A stretch of 64,000 nucleotides of DNA from Lachnospiraceae bacterium (GTDB lineage Bacteria; Bacillota; Clostridia; Lachnospirales; Lachnospiraceae), in the NCBI GenBank assembly GCA_015057035.1, contig SVFC01000005.1, forward strand, positions 60,456-124,455, in the 5' to 3' direction. The position numbers and the translations under genes are program-made. The notes under the pieces are model-generated. The model saw only the letters and a list, made by a program, of their open reading frames with translations, made no database searches and had not been told where the DNA came from. Of this stretch, positions 17,610 to 26,098 are shown piece after piece; positions within the stretch are counted from its first letter, which is position 1; every line of letters starts with the position of its first letter.

Positions 17610-18152
17610 ATGGACAATAAGATTAAACGTGTTAACAGAGAACTAGTATATAAAGGCTCCATTCTTGATATTTATAAGGACACGATGGATGTGGGGAATG
17701 GCAAGATTGAAGAATGGGATTACGTTGCTCATAGAAAAGGGGCGGCATGTGTTTTGCCTGTGCTTCCTGATGGAAGAATTCTGATGGTTCGTCAATATCG
17801 TAATGCGCTTGAAAGAGATACCATTGAAGTTCCTGCTGGGGCAAGAGATAGTGTTACAGAAGATACAAGGGACTGTGCGATTCGAGAATTAGAAGAAGAA
17901 ACAGGATATAAGAGCAACAAAGTATCGAAACTATTAGAACTTCGTACCACTGTAGCGTTTTGTAATGAGATGGTGGATGTATATTTGGCAGAAGAATTAG
18001 TTCCAGGAGAGCAGAACTTAGATGATGCAGAGGACATTCGAATTGAAAAGTATACATTGGAAGAACTTTTGGAAAAGATATATGCTGGTGTAATTCAGGA
18101 TGCAAAGACTGTAGCTGCAATCCTGGCGTATAGTAATAAAATCAAGAAATAG
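17610..18152 (+). CDS. nudF: ADP-ribose pyrophosphatase (Nudix)
   Basis: 180-residue Nudix hydrolase that would cleave ADP-ribose to AMP and ribose-5-phosphate. Seen: an N-terminal beta strand dimerisation part, the intact Nudix box from GARDSVTEDTRDCA into RELEEETGY around residues 76-98, and the upstream VRQYRNALERDTIEVPAG typical of the NudF/YqkG subfamily. CAGGAGATG precedes ATG 17610. It is followed by a terminator-like hairpin and the spoIIM-like gene; in Bacillus subtilis yqkG (nudF) also lies close to spoIIM. Confidence 0.92.
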   Translation: MDNKIKRVNRELVYKGSILDIYKDTMDVGNGKIEEWDYVAHRKGAACVLPVLPDGRILMVRQYRNALERDTIEVPAGARDSVTEDTRDCAIRELEEETGYKSNKVSKLLELRTTVAFCNEMVDVYLAEELVPGEQNLDDAEDIRIEKYTLEELLEKIYAGVIQDAKTVAAILAYSNKIKK

Positions 18153-18163
18153 GACATATTATA

Positions 18164-18213
18164 GAAGGAGCGAAATGCTTAAATGAAATTTAAGAAAGGG
18201 CTCCTTCTTTTTT
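18164..18213 (+). terminator. Terminator-like hairpin abutting spoIIM start
   Basis: GAAGGAGC (18164-18171) pairs with GCTCCTTC (18200-18207). An inner CTTAAAT/ATTTAAG stem fits in the loop, and a T6 run directly precedes ATG 18214. It probably ends nudF transcription, so spoIIM would need read-through or a promoter inside this interval. Confidence 0.75.
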
Positions 18214-18756
18214 ATGAAGAAATTTCTTATAGTATTATCCATAGTGTTTATCTGTGGAATCATTACGGCAGATATATTCACTGGTCATCTATTAAACACG
18301 GAGATTATTCTGAGCATGGATATATTAAAAAAATATGCATACTCCGAACTTTTCTTTAACGATGTTATATGGAATCTGACCTATGAAAGATTAAAACAGT
18401 ATATTTGTATATTGTTGTGTGGAATAACACCATTAAGAAATTATGTTTCTATTATTTTGGTTGGAATACTATTGTTTTGCTTCGGATTTTTTACGATGAG
18501 TTGTATTTTGGCAATTGGATTTGTTGGAGTTTTAATTGGAATCGCTAGTATAATTCCGCATGGTGTTTTATATTTTATAAGTTATCATTTGATGAGCCAG
18601 CAAAGGAGAGTGTACAGCTATCAACAAACAGGAAAAATTCCTCAGAAGATAATCACGTACATACTTGCAATAATGTTTTTTGTCACAGGCTGCGTCATCG
18701 AATGTGTCATTGGCGTCCATTTCATCCCATGGCTTATCCGTCTAAGTTTGATTTAG
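18214..18756 (+). CDS. spoIIM: SpoIIM-like stage II sporulation protein
   Basis: 180-residue membrane protein with about five hydrophobic segments. The middle GFFTMSCILAIGFVGVLIG followed by IIPHGVLYFISYHLM resembles the SpoIIM/DUF95 core, where a Leu/Ile-Pro-His/Gln-Asn turn is conserved. In Bacillus SpoIIM works with SpoIID and SpoIIP in peptidoglycan remodelling during engulfment. Position after nudF supports the call. No usual ribosome site is seen: the ATG immediately follows the T-run of a hairpin, and the nearest AAGGG is about 13 bases upstream. Confidence 0.68.
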   Translation: MKKFLIVLSIVFICGIITADIFTGHLLNTEIILSMDILKKYAYSELFFNDVIWNLTYERLKQYICILLCGITPLRNYVSIILVGILLFCFGFFTMSCILAIGFVGVLIGIASIIPHGVLYFISYHLMSQQRRVYSYQQTGKIPQKIITYILAIMFFVTGCVIECVIGVHFIPWLIRLSLI

Positions 18757-18809
18757 ACAATGATAGAGAAGAAACAAAATATTGCAGAAAAATCATATAT
18801 CATAAAAAT

Positions 18810-18888
18810 GCCCCTGACTATCTATGATATAGAAAAGGCGAAGTTAAGTGAAACGTTGAGCCGTTCTATATTATAGATAGTCGGGGGC
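18810..18888. repeat. Large 25-bp hairpin in convergent gap
   Basis: The arms 18810-18834 and 18864-18888 pair over 25 positions, with two G-T pairs as the only non-Watson-Crick ones. The 29-base loop holds an inner GGC/GCC pairing (18837-18839 with 18860-18862). No T-run follows on the plus strand. It sits between the convergent spoIIM and DAHP synthase genes, so it may act as a bidirectional terminator, a structured RNA or a small palindromic element. Confidence 0.7.
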
Positions 18889-18903
18889 GTACTATTTAAG
18901 AGA

Positions 18904-19932
18904 TTAACAATTTTCTGCAATATAATAAATAAGTTTCTTCGAATCTTCCCAGCCGAGACAAGGGTCAGTAATAGATTTTCCATAAATGCCATCACCAATT
19001 GCCTGGCAACCTTCTTCAATATAACTTTCAATCATCAGACCTTTTACAAGGTTATGAATTTGTGGAGAAAGTTTTCTGCTGTGAAGAATTTCTTTTGCAA
19101 TACGAATCTGTTCTTTATATTTCTTTCCAGAGTTGGAGTGGTTTGTATCAATTACTGCAGCTGGGTTAACGACATCCATTTTATCGTACATTTCAGAAAG
19201 ACGAACCAAATCCTCATAATGATAGTTGGAAATGCTGTTTCCGTGTTTGCTTGTTGCACCGCGGAGAACAACGTGAGCATATGGATTGCCTGAGGTTTCT
19301 ACCTCATAACCACGATAAACAAAATGGTGTGAATGCTGAGCTGCATATACGGAGTTGAGCATTACAGAAAAATCACCACTGGTAGGGTTTTTCATACCGG
19401 ATGCAACGTCAAATCCACTTACGGTTAATCGATGCTGCTGATCTTCGACAGAACGAGCGCCAATTGCTACATAGGAGAGTAAGTCTTCAACATATCCCCA
19501 GTTTTCTGGATAAAGCATTTCATCTGCACATGTGAGACCGCTTTCTGCAATGGCACGAATGTGCATTTTACGCATTGCAATCATTCCTTCCACCATGTCG
19601 GGAGCTTTTTCAGGATCAGGCTGTGATGCAATCCCTTTATATCCTTCGCCGGTTGTACGTGGTTTGTTTGTATAGATACGAGGAATGATAATTACTCGGT
19701 CTTTTACGTCTTCCTGAATTTTTGTCAATCGATTTACATAGTCGCAAACTGAGTCTTCTCTGTCAGCAGAACAAGGGCCAATGATTAAAAGGAAACGATC
19801 GTCTTTACCAGAAATAACGTCACAAATCATTTTGTCACGAGTTGCCTTTAACTCAGATAATTCCTTCGAAAGTGGATATTGATTTTTAATTTCTTCTGGA
19901 CTTGGTAATTGTTTTAAGAATGAAAAACTCAT
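18904..19932 (-). CDS. DAHP synthase (class I alpha)
   Basis: 342-residue 3-deoxy-7-phosphoheptulonate synthase, the first step of the shikimate pathway (phosphoenolpyruvate plus erythrose-4-phosphate). Seen: GPCSAD, RIYTNKPRT, GARSVEDQQHR, the metal-binding HSNSGK, and the C-terminal SITDPCLGW. These match the AroF/AroG/AroH class; which amino acid inhibits it cannot be told from sequence alone. AAGGAG lies 6 bases before the ATG. Divergent from aroD, with the two -35 elements about 20 bases apart. Confidence 0.95.
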   Translation of the reverse strand: MSFSFLKQLPSPEEIKNQYPLSKELSELKATRDKMICDVISGKDDRFLLIIGPCSADREDSVCDYVNRLTKIQEDVKDRVIIIPRIYTNKPRTTGEGYKGIASQPDPEKAPDMVEGMIAMRKMHIRAIAESGLTCADEMLYPENWGYVEDLLSYVAIGARSVEDQQHRLTVSGFDVASGMKNPTSGDFSVMLNSVYAAQHSHHFVYRGYEVETSGNPYAHVVLRGATSKHGNSISNYHYEDLVRLSEMYDKMDVVNPAAVIDTNHSNSGKKYKEQIRIAKEILHSRKLSPQIHNLVKGLMIESYIEEGCQAIGDGIYGKSITDPCLGWEDSKKLIYYIAENC

Positions 19933-19965
19933 AATGTACTCCTTATGTATAAATATACAAACTGT

Positions 19966-19994
19966 ATCTTAATCTTTTTTTTAGGGAATGTCAA
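19966..19994 (-). promoter_or_regulatory. DAHP synthase promoter
   Basis: On the minus strand, TTGACA (19989-19994) and TAAGAT (19966-19971) with a 17-base spacer, about 34 bases upstream of the start codon. Confidence 0.72.
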
Positions 19995-20013
19995 TTTATT
20001 CGAAGTTATTTCG

Positions 20014-20043
20014 TTGCAAATTGTTGCTTATGTTTGATATAAT
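20014..20043 (+). promoter_or_regulatory. aroD promoter
   Basis: TTGCAA and a consensus TATAAT with an 18-base spacer, about 37 bases upstream of aroD. It lies back to back with the DAHP synthase promoter. Confidence 0.7.
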
Positions 20044-20079
20044 GATTTCAATATAAATGCAATGTTTGGGAGATAGGAA

Positions 20080-20835
20080 ATGACAAACGTACTTCAGATT
20101 AAAAATAAGAAATTTGGTGAAGGAAGTCCTTTGATTTGTGTGCCTGTGATGGCCTTAACAAAAGATGCTATTATAGAAGATACAAAACAATTAGTGGAAG
20201 ATAAGGTGGATATTATTGAATGGCGAGTGGATGCTTTTGAAGGGATTCATAGTTTGAATGCTATTCGAGATGTTTTAATAGAATTAAAAACTATTGTTCA
20301 AGACACAGTGCTATTGTTTACCTTCCGTTCTCAGGAACAGGGAGGATTGATTTCACTTCCTTATGAGAAAATCTATGATATTCATCAGGTGGCGGCAGAA
20401 TCAAAAGTGGTAGATTTGATAGATGTAGAATATTTTCAATCGGAAAATATAGATAAAGAAATTCGCATATTACAGAAAATGGGAGCGAAAGTAGTTACTT
20501 CCCATCACGATTTTTATGAAACGCCATCGGAAGATGTGTTGTTTATGCTTTTGGAACAGATGAAACATAGCCATGCTGACATTGTTAAGCTTGCGGTAAT
20601 GCCAAACAATACGGATGATGTTTTGCGTTTGTTGGAAGAAACAAGTCATTTCCATAAGCGATATCCAAATCAGCCACTTATCACTATGTCCATGGGAAAA
20701 ATGGGATGTGTTTCTCGCATTTCAGGCGAGATTTTTGGTTCTTGTGTCACTTTTGGTGCAGGAAAAACTGCCAGTGCCCCAGGACAAATTCCATATGATG
20801 ATTTGCGGGAAATATTGGCATATATGGGGGACTAG
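20080..20835 (+). CDS. aroD: 3-dehydroquinate dehydratase, type I
   Basis: 251-residue type I enzyme converting 3-dehydroquinate to 3-dehydroshikimate through a Schiff base. Seen: EWRVDAFEG, the catalytic His in TSHHDF, the Schiff-base Lys in VKLAVMP, and the substrate loop SMGKMGCVSRI with APGQIPY near the C terminus. Normal length. It is divergently transcribed from the DAHP synthase gene, so two shikimate steps share one control region. Confidence 0.96.
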   Translation: MTNVLQIKNKKFGEGSPLICVPVMALTKDAIIEDTKQLVEDKVDIIEWRVDAFEGIHSLNAIRDVLIELKTIVQDTVLLFTFRSQEQGGLISLPYEKIYDIHQVAAESKVVDLIDVEYFQSENIDKEIRILQKMGAKVVTSHHDFYETPSEDVLFMLLEQMKHSHADIVKLAVMPNNTDDVLRLLEETSHFHKRYPNQPLITMSMGKMGCVSRISGEIFGSCVTFGAGKTASAPGQIPYDDLREILAYMGD

Positions 20836-20841
20836 AAAACG

Positions 20842-20871
20842 TTGACACAGAAAGCCTAATTATGCTATCGT
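20842..20871 (+). promoter_or_regulatory. Promoter of tRNA-Arg
   Basis: A consensus TTGACA with TATCGT 18 bases downstream, ending 11 bases before the tRNA. The -10 is weak. Confidence 0.5.
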
Positions 20872-20882
20872 ATTAATGTTGA

Positions 20883-20954
20883 GCAGCCGTAGTATAATGG
20901 ATAGAACGTAGGACTCCGACTCCTGAGATGCGGGTTCGATTCCCGCCGGGTGCA
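20883..20954 (+). tRNA. tRNA-Arg (anticodon CCG)
   Basis: Cloverleaf read by hand. Acceptor GCAGCCG/CGGGTGC, anticodon stem TAGGA/TCCTG around the loop CTCCGAC (anticodon CCG at 20916-20918, reading CGG), T arm GCGGG-TTCGATT-CCCGC, discriminator A; CCA is not encoded. Two stem positions do not pair: G4-G69 in the acceptor and A12-A23 in the D arm. A gene for an SH3-domain protein starts 28 bases downstream. Confidence 0.85.
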
Positions 20955-20982
20955 TTTGGTGTTAAACGTTGTGGAGGATATA

Positions 20983-22128
20983 ATGAACGATAAAGTGAAA
21001 GATATATTAGATAAAGCAAAGAAATTGCTTCCTATATGGGATAAATATAAAAAATATGTGATTACATTGGGCTTGTTTGCGATGGTAATGGTAACACTGT
21101 ATTTCTTTACAGGAGAAGACTATATCGCAAAACGTCTAGAGGCAATTAACAACAGACCTGTATCTGGGGAAGATTATGTTCCAGATAAAAACTTTGAAAT
21201 TGATGCTTATGAAGGTGTTAACGAATTAATTTCAACCTATTTTGAAGCATATGTTAATGCCGATTTTGATACTTTAACCCAGATTGCAAATCCAATGTCT
21301 GAGATGGAACAGAGTTATATTGATGTTATGACACAGTACTATGAAGAGTTTCGTAACATTAAATGTTATACAAAACATGGACTGTCTAAAAATTCTTTCA
21401 TCGTATCTGCATATTATGAAATCAAATTTGTTGATATTGAAGAATTAGCTCCAAGTCTTGTTTTGTTCTATGTACAAACCAATGAAGATGGTGAATTGTA
21501 TATCAATAACCTGTATTCAGACTTTAACCGTCGATACAGAGAAAACGTAGTTAATAAGGATGTTAACACTGCTTTTATCAAATATACAACACAGGATGAT
21601 TACATTGCGCTTCATCACCAGGTTGATAATGCTTTTAAAGAATTAATTATGGAAAATGAAGATATATATATTCTGACCAAACGTACCATTCCAGCTCTAC
21701 GACAGGAGTGGGAAGACACCGTTTACTATGTTCACAATGATGAACCAGAAAGCGAAACTGGTACAGAGCCAGATTCGGGCTGGATAGATGGTGTAGAACC
21801 TGGAACAACAGAAGTTCCAACAGATTCCCAGGAACCTGCAACAACAGCACCAGTCACACCTGAACCAAGTACAACAGAACCAACTCCTTCTGAAACAGAA
21901 TCGCAAGAACCAGCAGTGGAACGTGTAAAAGTTCTTATGAACAATGTTAACGTTCGCAAAAAGGCAACTACAAGTAGTTCTTCATTAGGTAAAGTGGACA
22001 AGGGCGAAATCTTTGAAGTAAAAGAACGAGTTACAGGCAGTAGTGACGGAAAAATTTGGGTAAAAATTGACTATAACGGAAAAACAGGTTATATTCGTTC
22101 CGATTTCTTGGAAGAAGTAACAGAATAG
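20983..22128 (+). CDS. Membrane-anchored SH3-domain protein
   Basis: 381 residues. A short cytoplasmic N terminus, one transmembrane helix (about 24-43, ITLGLFAMVMVTLYFF), an outer alpha/beta domain (about 60-250), a Thr/Pro/Glu-rich linker (about 255-310) typical of wall-spanning segments, and a C-terminal bacterial SH3 domain (about 315-378) with NVNVRKKAT and YIRSDFLEEV. The SH3 domain probably binds peptidoglycan. The start is ATG 20983 (GGAGGA about 5 bases upstream). Exact role unknown; a cell-wall function is inferred from the architecture. Confidence 0.75.
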   Translation: MNDKVKDILDKAKKLLPIWDKYKKYVITLGLFAMVMVTLYFFTGEDYIAKRLEAINNRPVSGEDYVPDKNFEIDAYEGVNELISTYFEAYVNADFDTLTQIANPMSEMEQSYIDVMTQYYEEFRNIKCYTKHGLSKNSFIVSAYYEIKFVDIEELAPSLVLFYVQTNEDGELYINNLYSDFNRRYRENVVNKDVNTAFIKYTTQDDYIALHHQVDNAFKELIMENEDIYILTKRTIPALRQEWEDTVYYVHNDEPESETGTEPDSGWIDGVEPGTTEVPTDSQEPATTAPVTPEPSTTEPTPSETESQEPAVERVKVLMNNVNVRKKATTSSSSLGKVDKGEIFEVKERVTGSSDGKIWVKIDYNGKTGYIRSDFLEEVTE

Positions 22129-22135
22129 TAATATA

Positions 22136-22166
22136 TAACGGAGACTGGTTATGGTCTCCGTTATTG
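22136..22166 (+). terminator. Hairpin after SH3 protein
   Basis: TAACGGAGAC pairs perfectly with GTCTCCGTTA across an 8-base loop; only a short T-rich tail, so termination may be partial. Confidence 0.6.
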
Positions 22167-22184
22167 AGTTAAAAGGAGCCAATT

Positions 22185-22940
22185 ATGGAAAATGGCGGAG
22201 TGAGAATTAATAAGTTTTTAAGTGAAGCAGGGGTATGTTCCCGACGTGAGGCAGATCGTAGAATTGAAAATGGTGAGATTACCATCAATGACAGAGTTGC
22301 AATGATGGGAGACAGGGTCATGCCAGAAGATACAGTATATGTCAATGGACGCCCGGTACAGAAGGAAGAAGAGATGATTCTTCTTGTCCTAAATAAGCCC
22401 ACAGGAATTGTATGTACTGCGGAAAAAATGGAAAAGAATAATGTCATTGATTTTTTAAAGTATCCAAAACGTATCTATCCAATTGGTCGTTTGGATAAAG
22501 ATTCAGAAGGATTATTGCTTCTTACTAATAATGGTGAGATTGTGAATAAGATTATGCGTGCAGGAAACATGCATGAAAAAGAATACATTGTAACTGTGAA
22601 TAAACCGGTTACAGATAGTTTTGTTAGAGGATTGGCCGGCGGAGTTCCATTGGTAGAACTAGGAACAACAACTCGTAAATGTAAGGTTGAGAAAATCGGT
22701 AATCGTAAGATTCGAATTGTGCTGACGCAGGGATTGAATCGCCAGATTCGTCGTATGTGTGAATACTTTGGGTATCGAGTAGAGAAACTAGAACGTGTTC
22801 GCATTATGAATATTCGTCTAGGTGATTTAAAAACCGGAGAATATCGCGAAGTAACCAAAGAAGAGTATGAGAAACTACTACAATTAATCAAGAAATCTTC
22901 TAATGGACCAGTTGCTCGCGGAACTGTCAATAAATCATAA
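22185..22940 (+). CDS. rluF: 23S rRNA pseudouridine synthase (RluF-like)
   Basis: 251-residue RsuA-family pseudouridine synthase. Seen: an N-terminal S4 RNA-binding domain (INKFLSEAGVCSRREADRRI, about residues 7-26), the catalytic GRLDKDSEGLLLLTNNG with the active-site Asp, HEKEYIVTVNKP, and TQGLNRQIRRMCEYFGY. The spacing VNKIMRAGNMHEKEY and the C-terminal LERVRIMNI favour RluF (23S U2604) over RluB, although RluB or RsuA function cannot be ruled out. AAAGGAGCC precedes ATG 22185. Confidence 0.88.
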   Translation: MENGGVRINKFLSEAGVCSRREADRRIENGEITINDRVAMMGDRVMPEDTVYVNGRPVQKEEEMILLVLNKPTGIVCTAEKMEKNNVIDFLKYPKRIYPIGRLDKDSEGLLLLTNNGEIVNKIMRAGNMHEKEYIVTVNKPVTDSFVRGLAGGVPLVELGTTTRKCKVEKIGNRKIRIVLTQGLNRQIRRMCEYFGYRVEKLERVRIMNIRLGDLKTGEYREVTKEEYEKLLQLIKKSSNGPVARGTVNKS

Positions 22941-22967
22941 ACAAAGAATGGAGATTATATTAACAAT

Positions 22968-24938
22968 ATGGATGTTAATACAAATAAAATTGCCAGAATC
23001 GAAGAATTAGTTGCAATATTGAATAAAGCCTCGGAAGCATACTACAATGGACAGGATGAAATAATGTCCAATTACGAATGGGATGCTATGTTTGACGAAC
23101 TTACTGCCTTGGAAGAAGAAACGGGACACATTCTTTCTAATAGCCCAACACAGAATGCGGGTTATGAAAGTACCAGTGGTCAGAAAGAAGCACATGAGTT
23201 CTCAGCGTTATCACTTGCCAAGACTAAAAAGGTAGAGGAGTTGGAAAAATGGGCAGAGGATTATCCAATCTGGCTTTCCTGGAAATTAGACGGACTTACA
23301 CTGGTAATTACTTATGATAATGGAAAGTTAGTGAAGATTCTTACCAGAGGAAATGGTACTATTGGCACAAACATTACTCATCTTAAGAATTCTATCAAAG
23401 GATTTCCGTTAGATATTCCATATAAAGGTCATCTTGTTGTCCGCGGGGAAGCGGTGATTTCTTATACAGACTTTGCATCAATCAATGATATGATTGAAGA
23501 TGAAGATGAAAAATATGCAAATCCTCGTAATCTTGCATCAGGAACCTTGAATCTGGATGATGTGGACGAGGTAAAAAACCGCAAAGTGCATTTTCATGCG
23601 TTTACATTAGTGCATATGGATGAGCCTATGATTTCCTGGGGGGATAGAATGAACTTCCTGGAAAAAATGGGATTTACGGTAGTAGATCGTGAACTTGGTG
23701 ATGCTAAGACTATTGGTTCCATGATTGATAAGTGGACAAAACGTGTTGAATCAGGCAAAATGGATCTTCCAGTAGATGGACTTGTAATCTGTTATGACGA
23801 TACAGAATATGCTTCTACTGGTAGCGTTACAGGACATCACGCCACAAGAGCTGGTTATGCTTTTAAATGGCAGGATGAGGCTGTAGATAGTCGTCTTCGC
23901 TATATTGAATGGTCTTGTGCAGTGTCTACCATTTCACCAGTAGCTGTATTTGAACCAGTACAGATTGAAGGAACTACAGTGTCTCGTGCATCACTTTGTA
24001 ACTTAAGTGAAATTGAACGCCTTGGTGTAGGAAGAGAATGTACTCTTTCTGTAATCAAAGCGAACAAGATTATTCCAAAATGTATTGCAGTTAAGGATGC
24101 AGTAGGAGAGGTGGAGATTCCGTCGGAATGTCCAGTTTGTAAAGCTGCGACACGTATCCACACCAGTAATAGTGGTACAAGAACCTTACACTGTACGAAC
24201 CCAGACTGTACAGCAAAGAATGTGAAGAAATTCAGTCGTTTTGTAAGCAAAAATGGTATGGATATTGATGGTTTGTCAGACCAGACCATTATTCGTTTTA
24301 TTAATGAAGGATATATTAGGGAATTCGCAGATATCTATAGTTTGTCACAGCATTTTGAAACCATTAGCCAGTTGGAAGGATTTGGTGAGAAGTCATGTGA
24401 AAATATGGATAAAGCTATTGAGAAGAGCCGAGATGTGCATCCAGTGAACTTCATTTTTGCAATCTGTATTCCTATGATTGGTACAGATGCTGCAAAGAAA
24501 ATCATCAATACAGTTGGTTTTGAAGGATTCTTGGAACGAATGGAACAAGGTGTTGGCTTTGAAGATATTGATGGAATTGGTGGTGAAAAATCCAACTCCA
24601 TATTACAATGGTATGCGAATGAAACAAACCGCCAGAACCTAGAAAATCTCCTTCAGGTTGTAGAAATTCAGAAGGTAGAGAAGAAAAATACCGAGAACGG
24701 AACTTGTAATGGACTTACTTTTGTAATTACCGGCGACGTACATCAGTTTAAAAACCGTGATGAATTTAAAGCCTATGTAGAATCTCAGGGTGGTAAAGTG
24801 GCAGGTTCGGTATCAGGAAAGACCAATTATCTGGTGAATAATGATGTGGAATCCACATCTTCTAAAAACAAGAAAGCCAAGGATTTAGGAATCCCAATTA
24901 TCTCCGAAGATACATTTGTAGAGATGTTTGGAAAATAA
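22968..24938 (+). CDS. ligA: NAD-dependent DNA ligase, divergent
   Basis: 656 residues with the LigA layout: Ia domain (YYNGQDEIMSNYEWDAM), adenylation domain with KLDG (about residue 107), RGEA, ANPRNLASG and YAFKW, an OB fold, a Cys4 zinc finger (CPVC and CTNPDC), helix-hairpin-helix repeats and a C-terminal BRCT domain (about 580-655). Several normally conserved residues differ: the Glu of ExKxDG is Ser, RGDGxxGED is RGNGTIGTN, the catalytic Lys of DGVVIK is Cys (DGLVIC), and the RTG before the OB fold is absent. A related divergent clade is, from memory, common in Lachnospiraceae. Activity should not be assumed. Confidence 0.85.
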   Translation: MDVNTNKIARIEELVAILNKASEAYYNGQDEIMSNYEWDAMFDELTALEEETGHILSNSPTQNAGYESTSGQKEAHEFSALSLAKTKKVEELEKWAEDYPIWLSWKLDGLTLVITYDNGKLVKILTRGNGTIGTNITHLKNSIKGFPLDIPYKGHLVVRGEAVISYTDFASINDMIEDEDEKYANPRNLASGTLNLDDVDEVKNRKVHFHAFTLVHMDEPMISWGDRMNFLEKMGFTVVDRELGDAKTIGSMIDKWTKRVESGKMDLPVDGLVICYDDTEYASTGSVTGHHATRAGYAFKWQDEAVDSRLRYIEWSCAVSTISPVAVFEPVQIEGTTVSRASLCNLSEIERLGVGRECTLSVIKANKIIPKCIAVKDAVGEVEIPSECPVCKAATRIHTSNSGTRTLHCTNPDCTAKNVKKFSRFVSKNGMDIDGLSDQTIIRFINEGYIREFADIYSLSQHFETISQLEGFGEKSCENMDKAIEKSRDVHPVNFIFAICIPMIGTDAAKKIINTVGFEGFLERMEQGVGFEDIDGIGGEKSNSILQWYANETNRQNLENLLQVVEIQKVEKKNTENGTCNGLTFVITGDVHQFKNRDEFKAYVESQGGKVAGSVSGKTNYLVNNDVESTSSKNKKAKDLGIPIISEDTFVEMFGK

Positions 24939-24972
24939 AATCATAAAGAAATACTAGCAAAGGAAAAGTAAT

Positions 24973-25911
24973 ATGCCAATTAAGATTCAGAGTGATTTGC
25001 CTGCAAAAGAAATATTAGAACAGGAAAATATATTTGTTATGGATGAGAATCGTGCGATGCATCAGGATATTCGTCCGATTAGCATTGCGATTTTAAATCT
25101 CATGCCTTTAAAAGAAGAGACAGAACTACAGATTCTGCGTTCTCTTTCCAATACGCCAATTCAGGTGGATGTGACATTCCTTATGGTTTCCAGCCATGAG
25201 TCCACACATACTTCAATGAGCCATTTGAATAAGTTTTATCAGACTTTTGGTGAAGTAAAGAACCAGAATTTCGATGGTTTCATTATTACTGGTGCGCCAG
25301 TAGAACAGATGCCTTTTGAAGAAGTAGATTACTGGGAAGAATTGTGTGAGATTATGGAATGGAGTAAATCTCATGTAACTTCAACACTTCATCTTTGCTG
25401 GGGCGCCCAGGCAGCGCTTTATTACCATTATGGCATTGAAAAGCGTCCATTAGATCATAAGATGTTTGGTGTTTTTGCGCATAAAGTGATGAATAGAAGA
25501 GTACCATTGGTACGTGGATTTGATGACATATTCTATGCACCACATTCCAGACATACGGAAATTAGACGTGAAGACATTGAAGCCCATAGTGATTTGAAGA
25601 TTCTCGCAGAATCCGAAGCGGCAGGCGTATTCCTTGTGATTTCTGATGATGGAAAACAGATTTATGTTATGGGGCATCCAGAATATGATAGATTCACATT
25701 GGATAAGGAATATCGTCGTGACAAAGACAAAGGGCTTCCAATTGAACTTCCAGTAAACTATTATCCAAACGATAATGACGAAGAGAAGCCATTATTACAG
25801 TGGCGTTCTCACGGAAACCTGATGTACTATAATTATCTTAACTATTATGTATATCAGACAACACCATATGATTTTATTCATACAGAACAAATCTATAAAG
25901 ATAGAAAATAG
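24973..25911 (+). CDS. metAA: Homoserine O-acetyltransferase (MetA type)
   Basis: 312-residue MetA-family enzyme that acylates homoserine for methionine synthesis. Seen: catalytic Cys142 in [11 protein letters not shown], the catalytic His in VMGHPEYDR, and the NLMP motif near residue 42. Residue 111 is Glu (TGAPVE); Glu here is known to favour acetyl-CoA while Gly favours succinyl-CoA, so acetyl-homoserine is the likely product although many databases would call this a succinyltransferase. AAAGGAAAAG precedes the ATG. A terminator follows. Confidence 0.92.
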   Translation: MPIKIQSDLPAKEILEQENIFVMDENRAMHQDIRPISIAILNLMPLKEETELQILRSLSNTPIQVDVTFLMVSSHESTHTSMSHLNKFYQTFGEVKNQNFDGFIITGAPVEQMPFEEVDYWEELCEIMEWSKSHVTSTLHLCWGAQAALYYHYGIEKRPLDHKMFGVFAHKVMNRRVPLVRGFDDIFYAPHSRHTEIRREDIEAHSDLKILAESEAAGVFLVISDDGKQIYVMGHPEYDRFTLDKEYRRDKDKGLPIELPVNYYPNDNDEEKPLLQWRSHGNLMYYNYLNYYVYQTTPYDFIHTEQIYKDRK

Positions 25912-25918
25912 AAGATAT

Positions 25919-25950
25919 AAAACGCAAGAAATAATTTCTTGCGTTTTTTG
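25919..25950 (+). terminator. Intrinsic terminator after metAA
   Basis: AACGCAAGAAAT pairs with ATTTCTTGCGTT (inner bases form the tight loop), followed by T6. Confidence 0.9.
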
Positions 25951-26041
25951 GTTTGGAAATTTATGGATTTCATTGTAAAAAATGGATAAAAATCTAAAAA
26001 AAATTAACTTTTATCTAGTAATATTTACTCGTTTGTGATAG

Positions 26042-26047
26042 TATAAT
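26042..26047 (+). promoter_or_regulatory. -10 box of glgCD promoter
   Basis: A consensus TATAAT 52 bases upstream of the glgC start. No good -35 is visible at normal spacing, which may mean an activator is needed. Confidence 0.5.
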
Positions 26048-26098
26048 GATTAAAGAATGTCCAATTATGGACTAAAATACATAAAGGGGGATACAACT

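Noticed and set aside
22475..22930. 151-residue minus-strand frame in rluF
   Set aside because: Fully inside rluF with no ribosome site and no recognisable domain.
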